DNA of 64,000 bases from NCBI GenBank assembly GCA_037013495.1, contig CM072806.1, positions 868,001 to 932,000 of the forward strand, read 5' to 3'. The first letter of the stretch is position 1; every line of letters starts with the position of its first letter. Shown in pieces: positions 62,711-64,000 of this stretch. The notes beneath the pieces are model-generated. The model made no database searches and was not told the origin of the DNA. It saw only the letters and a program-made list of their open reading frames with translations. Source of the stretch: Hippophae tibetana (taxonomy: Eukaryota; Streptophyta; Magnoliopsida; Rosales; Elaeagnaceae). Made by a program: the position numbers and the translations under genes.

Positions 62711-63751
62711 CTAGCACACCTTACAACTCCTTCTGCAATAGCCAGGAAGATCCGGAGTTCCAACCATATATTCAGGGTTCTTTGTGCATTCTCCAAGTGC
62801 GGCCCATCTGTCACAATTTTCATTCTGGTCTGTACAGCGTCCAACCACACTTAAGTCTTTGTCAAATGAGTCTACGTGAATCCACTTTGTCGCTGACCAT
62901 TTCTCTCCTTCGATCACTGGGCAACCTCCATGGAGACTTCTTGTATCTGGTTGAGCATTTGGATAGAGACTAAAGAAGAGAAGAGCATCCCCTTTTCGTG
63001 GTTTGACTGAAGAGTAATTGGGGCAAATGAAAAGAAAAAGAGTCAAATTACAGCACAAGAACAGCTATAATGGAATTCATCAAAGAAAATTACACATCTC
63101 TACTGAGTTACCAGCAATTCCTTTTTTGGCACAGTCGGAAAGATCATCATTTTCTGAAGAGGGCTTACGACGTGAAAGCACCTGCAGCCATAATTGTATA
63201 CCGATAATAAGTCATTGCTAGTGAATTTCCTTTCATATCCTAAATAATCCCAAAGGCAACCTTAAAGAAACTGATCAAATTATATAGAATAATACAAAAT
63301 GCAAAATGCAATCTCTTATCAACAAGACTGATGCAATATGTATCCATTCCTTTGGTCCAAAAGTTAAATGAATTGTGAGAGCTTTAGGCCAGACCCTTTT
63401 AGCTCAGTGTAACATGCACTTTTTCCTTAATATATTATGCCACATAGACAGAGAATAATGAATAATTAGAGATCCCAGATTTGGTCTAAACTAAAGCAGC
63501 CAAGAGAATTTCTCAGTAGCAACAGCGGATCAAGTGGGCCAGGCTGCATATGGTAGGAAGGAAAAACCAACAAACCTCTGCTGATGGGAAGACTGTTTCA
63601 CCTCCTTTTGCTACATTAGAGAGATACATGAGCACAGTTGCTACACGGTGTCCTCCCCTGGCAATGTTGACCTTATCAGTAAAGTAATCATAATGGGGAT
63701 CGTATTTCTGCCCATGTTCATATCTTAATACTTGTATGTCCTCTCCATTTT
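62711..63751 (-). CDS. Prolyl 4-hydroxylase with C-terminal ShKT domain, last three exons
   Basis: 2-oxoglutarate/Fe(II) dioxygenase that hydroxylates proline in hydroxyproline-rich cell-wall proteins in the ER/Golgi. Exons on the minus strand are 63751-63576, 63181-63112 and 63006-62711 (TAG stop). They join in phase; upstream exons lie beyond the window. The first carries YEHGQKYDPHYDYF with the His-x-Asp iron pair, then GGHRVATVLMYLSN and GGETVFPSAE. The last has the third iron ligand in RSLHGGCPVIEGEKWSATKW, whose Lys should bind 2-oxoglutarate. It then runs into a six-Cys ShKT tail (CTDQNENCDRWAALGEC, then GYCRRSCKVC). All catalytic residues visible here are intact. The middle exon (RRKPSSENDDLSDCAKKG) is the variable linker of the family. 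Transcription converges on SPL7. Confidence 0.95.
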
Positions 63752-64000
63752 CTGCAAAACAAGAAACAAAAAAATCAGACAAAGGGGAAACAATCAAAAT
63801 ATTAGATGTGGATTTTCATCAAATCACATATGACAATGAATAATTTTCCATTTTGCCTGAAATAAATGTCCAATATCACCAAATCAATGCAATCAGTTAT
63901 AGTCAGTCTAGTTAATTTTGCAAAGAAAACCTAAGGGACTTCATATACAGCACCAAAACAATCAAGTTTGTATCGGTTTTCTCCCATAACAATTATATTC
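63752..64000 (-). other. P4H intron running out of the window
   Basis: On the minus strand this ends TTTTGCAG before the exon at 63751. The preceding exon must end in phase 1 (G of a Glu codon) and lies beyond the window. Confidence 0.7.

Overview
The window is nuclear DNA of a eudicot plant. The coding parts are split by GT-AG introns, the intergenic DNA is very AT-rich, and the genes are plant families: plastid acyl carrier protein, HKT sodium transporter, acidic ribosomal protein P2, an SPL7-type SBP factor and a ShKT-tailed prolyl 4-hydroxylase. I could not place the species more narrowly.

Layout. 36-588: last two exons of a plastid acyl carrier protein gene (+). 589-14130: 13.5 kb of AT-rich intergenic DNA holding a degraded caulimovirid fossil on the minus strand (about 8935-10190), a small hAT derivative (12969-13416) and two 46-bp tandem duplications. 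14131-25275: a three-exon HKT1-class transporter gene (+). Its first intron is about 9.5 kb long because a complete but broken Ty3/gypsy chromovirus (18009-23952) sits inside it in the same orientation. 25276-30170: repeat-derived DNA, including hairpin-rich DNA with CACTA-like ends and a 2.4-kb hAT element with target-site duplication, BED finger and truncated transposase. 30188-35382: a 1123-residue protein with two C-terminal BRCT domains and an N-terminal TQ-rich region, probably a DNA-damage mediator. About 36110-39300: a second, longer copy of the same caulimovirid fossil, now on the plus strand. 39718-42293: ribosomal protein P2 (+) with a 5' UTR intron. 45704-47455: L33-family ribosomal protein (-), with a 105-bp duplication in its 3' UTR. 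47456-54069: AT-rich DNA with an hAT-like MITE, a decayed Ty1/copia remnant and two more tandem duplications. 54070-61574: ten-exon SPL7-type copper-response regulator (+). 62711 to beyond 63751: 3' part of a prolyl 4-hydroxylase gene (-), convergent with SPL7.

The host genes are unrelated in function; there is no operon or cluster logic. Each reading frame joins cleanly across the splice sites, so ACP, HKT, BRCT, P2, L33, SPL7 and P4H all look functional within what is visible. The parts most worth a second look are the chromovirus in the HKT intron with heat-shock-element-like motifs in its LTRs, the two inverted copies of one endogenous pararetrovirus, the hAT element with its miniature relative, the repeated pattern of two-copy tandem duplications, and a decayed duplicate of the ShKT coding end behind the P4H stop. 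I found no convincing new multi-gene system.
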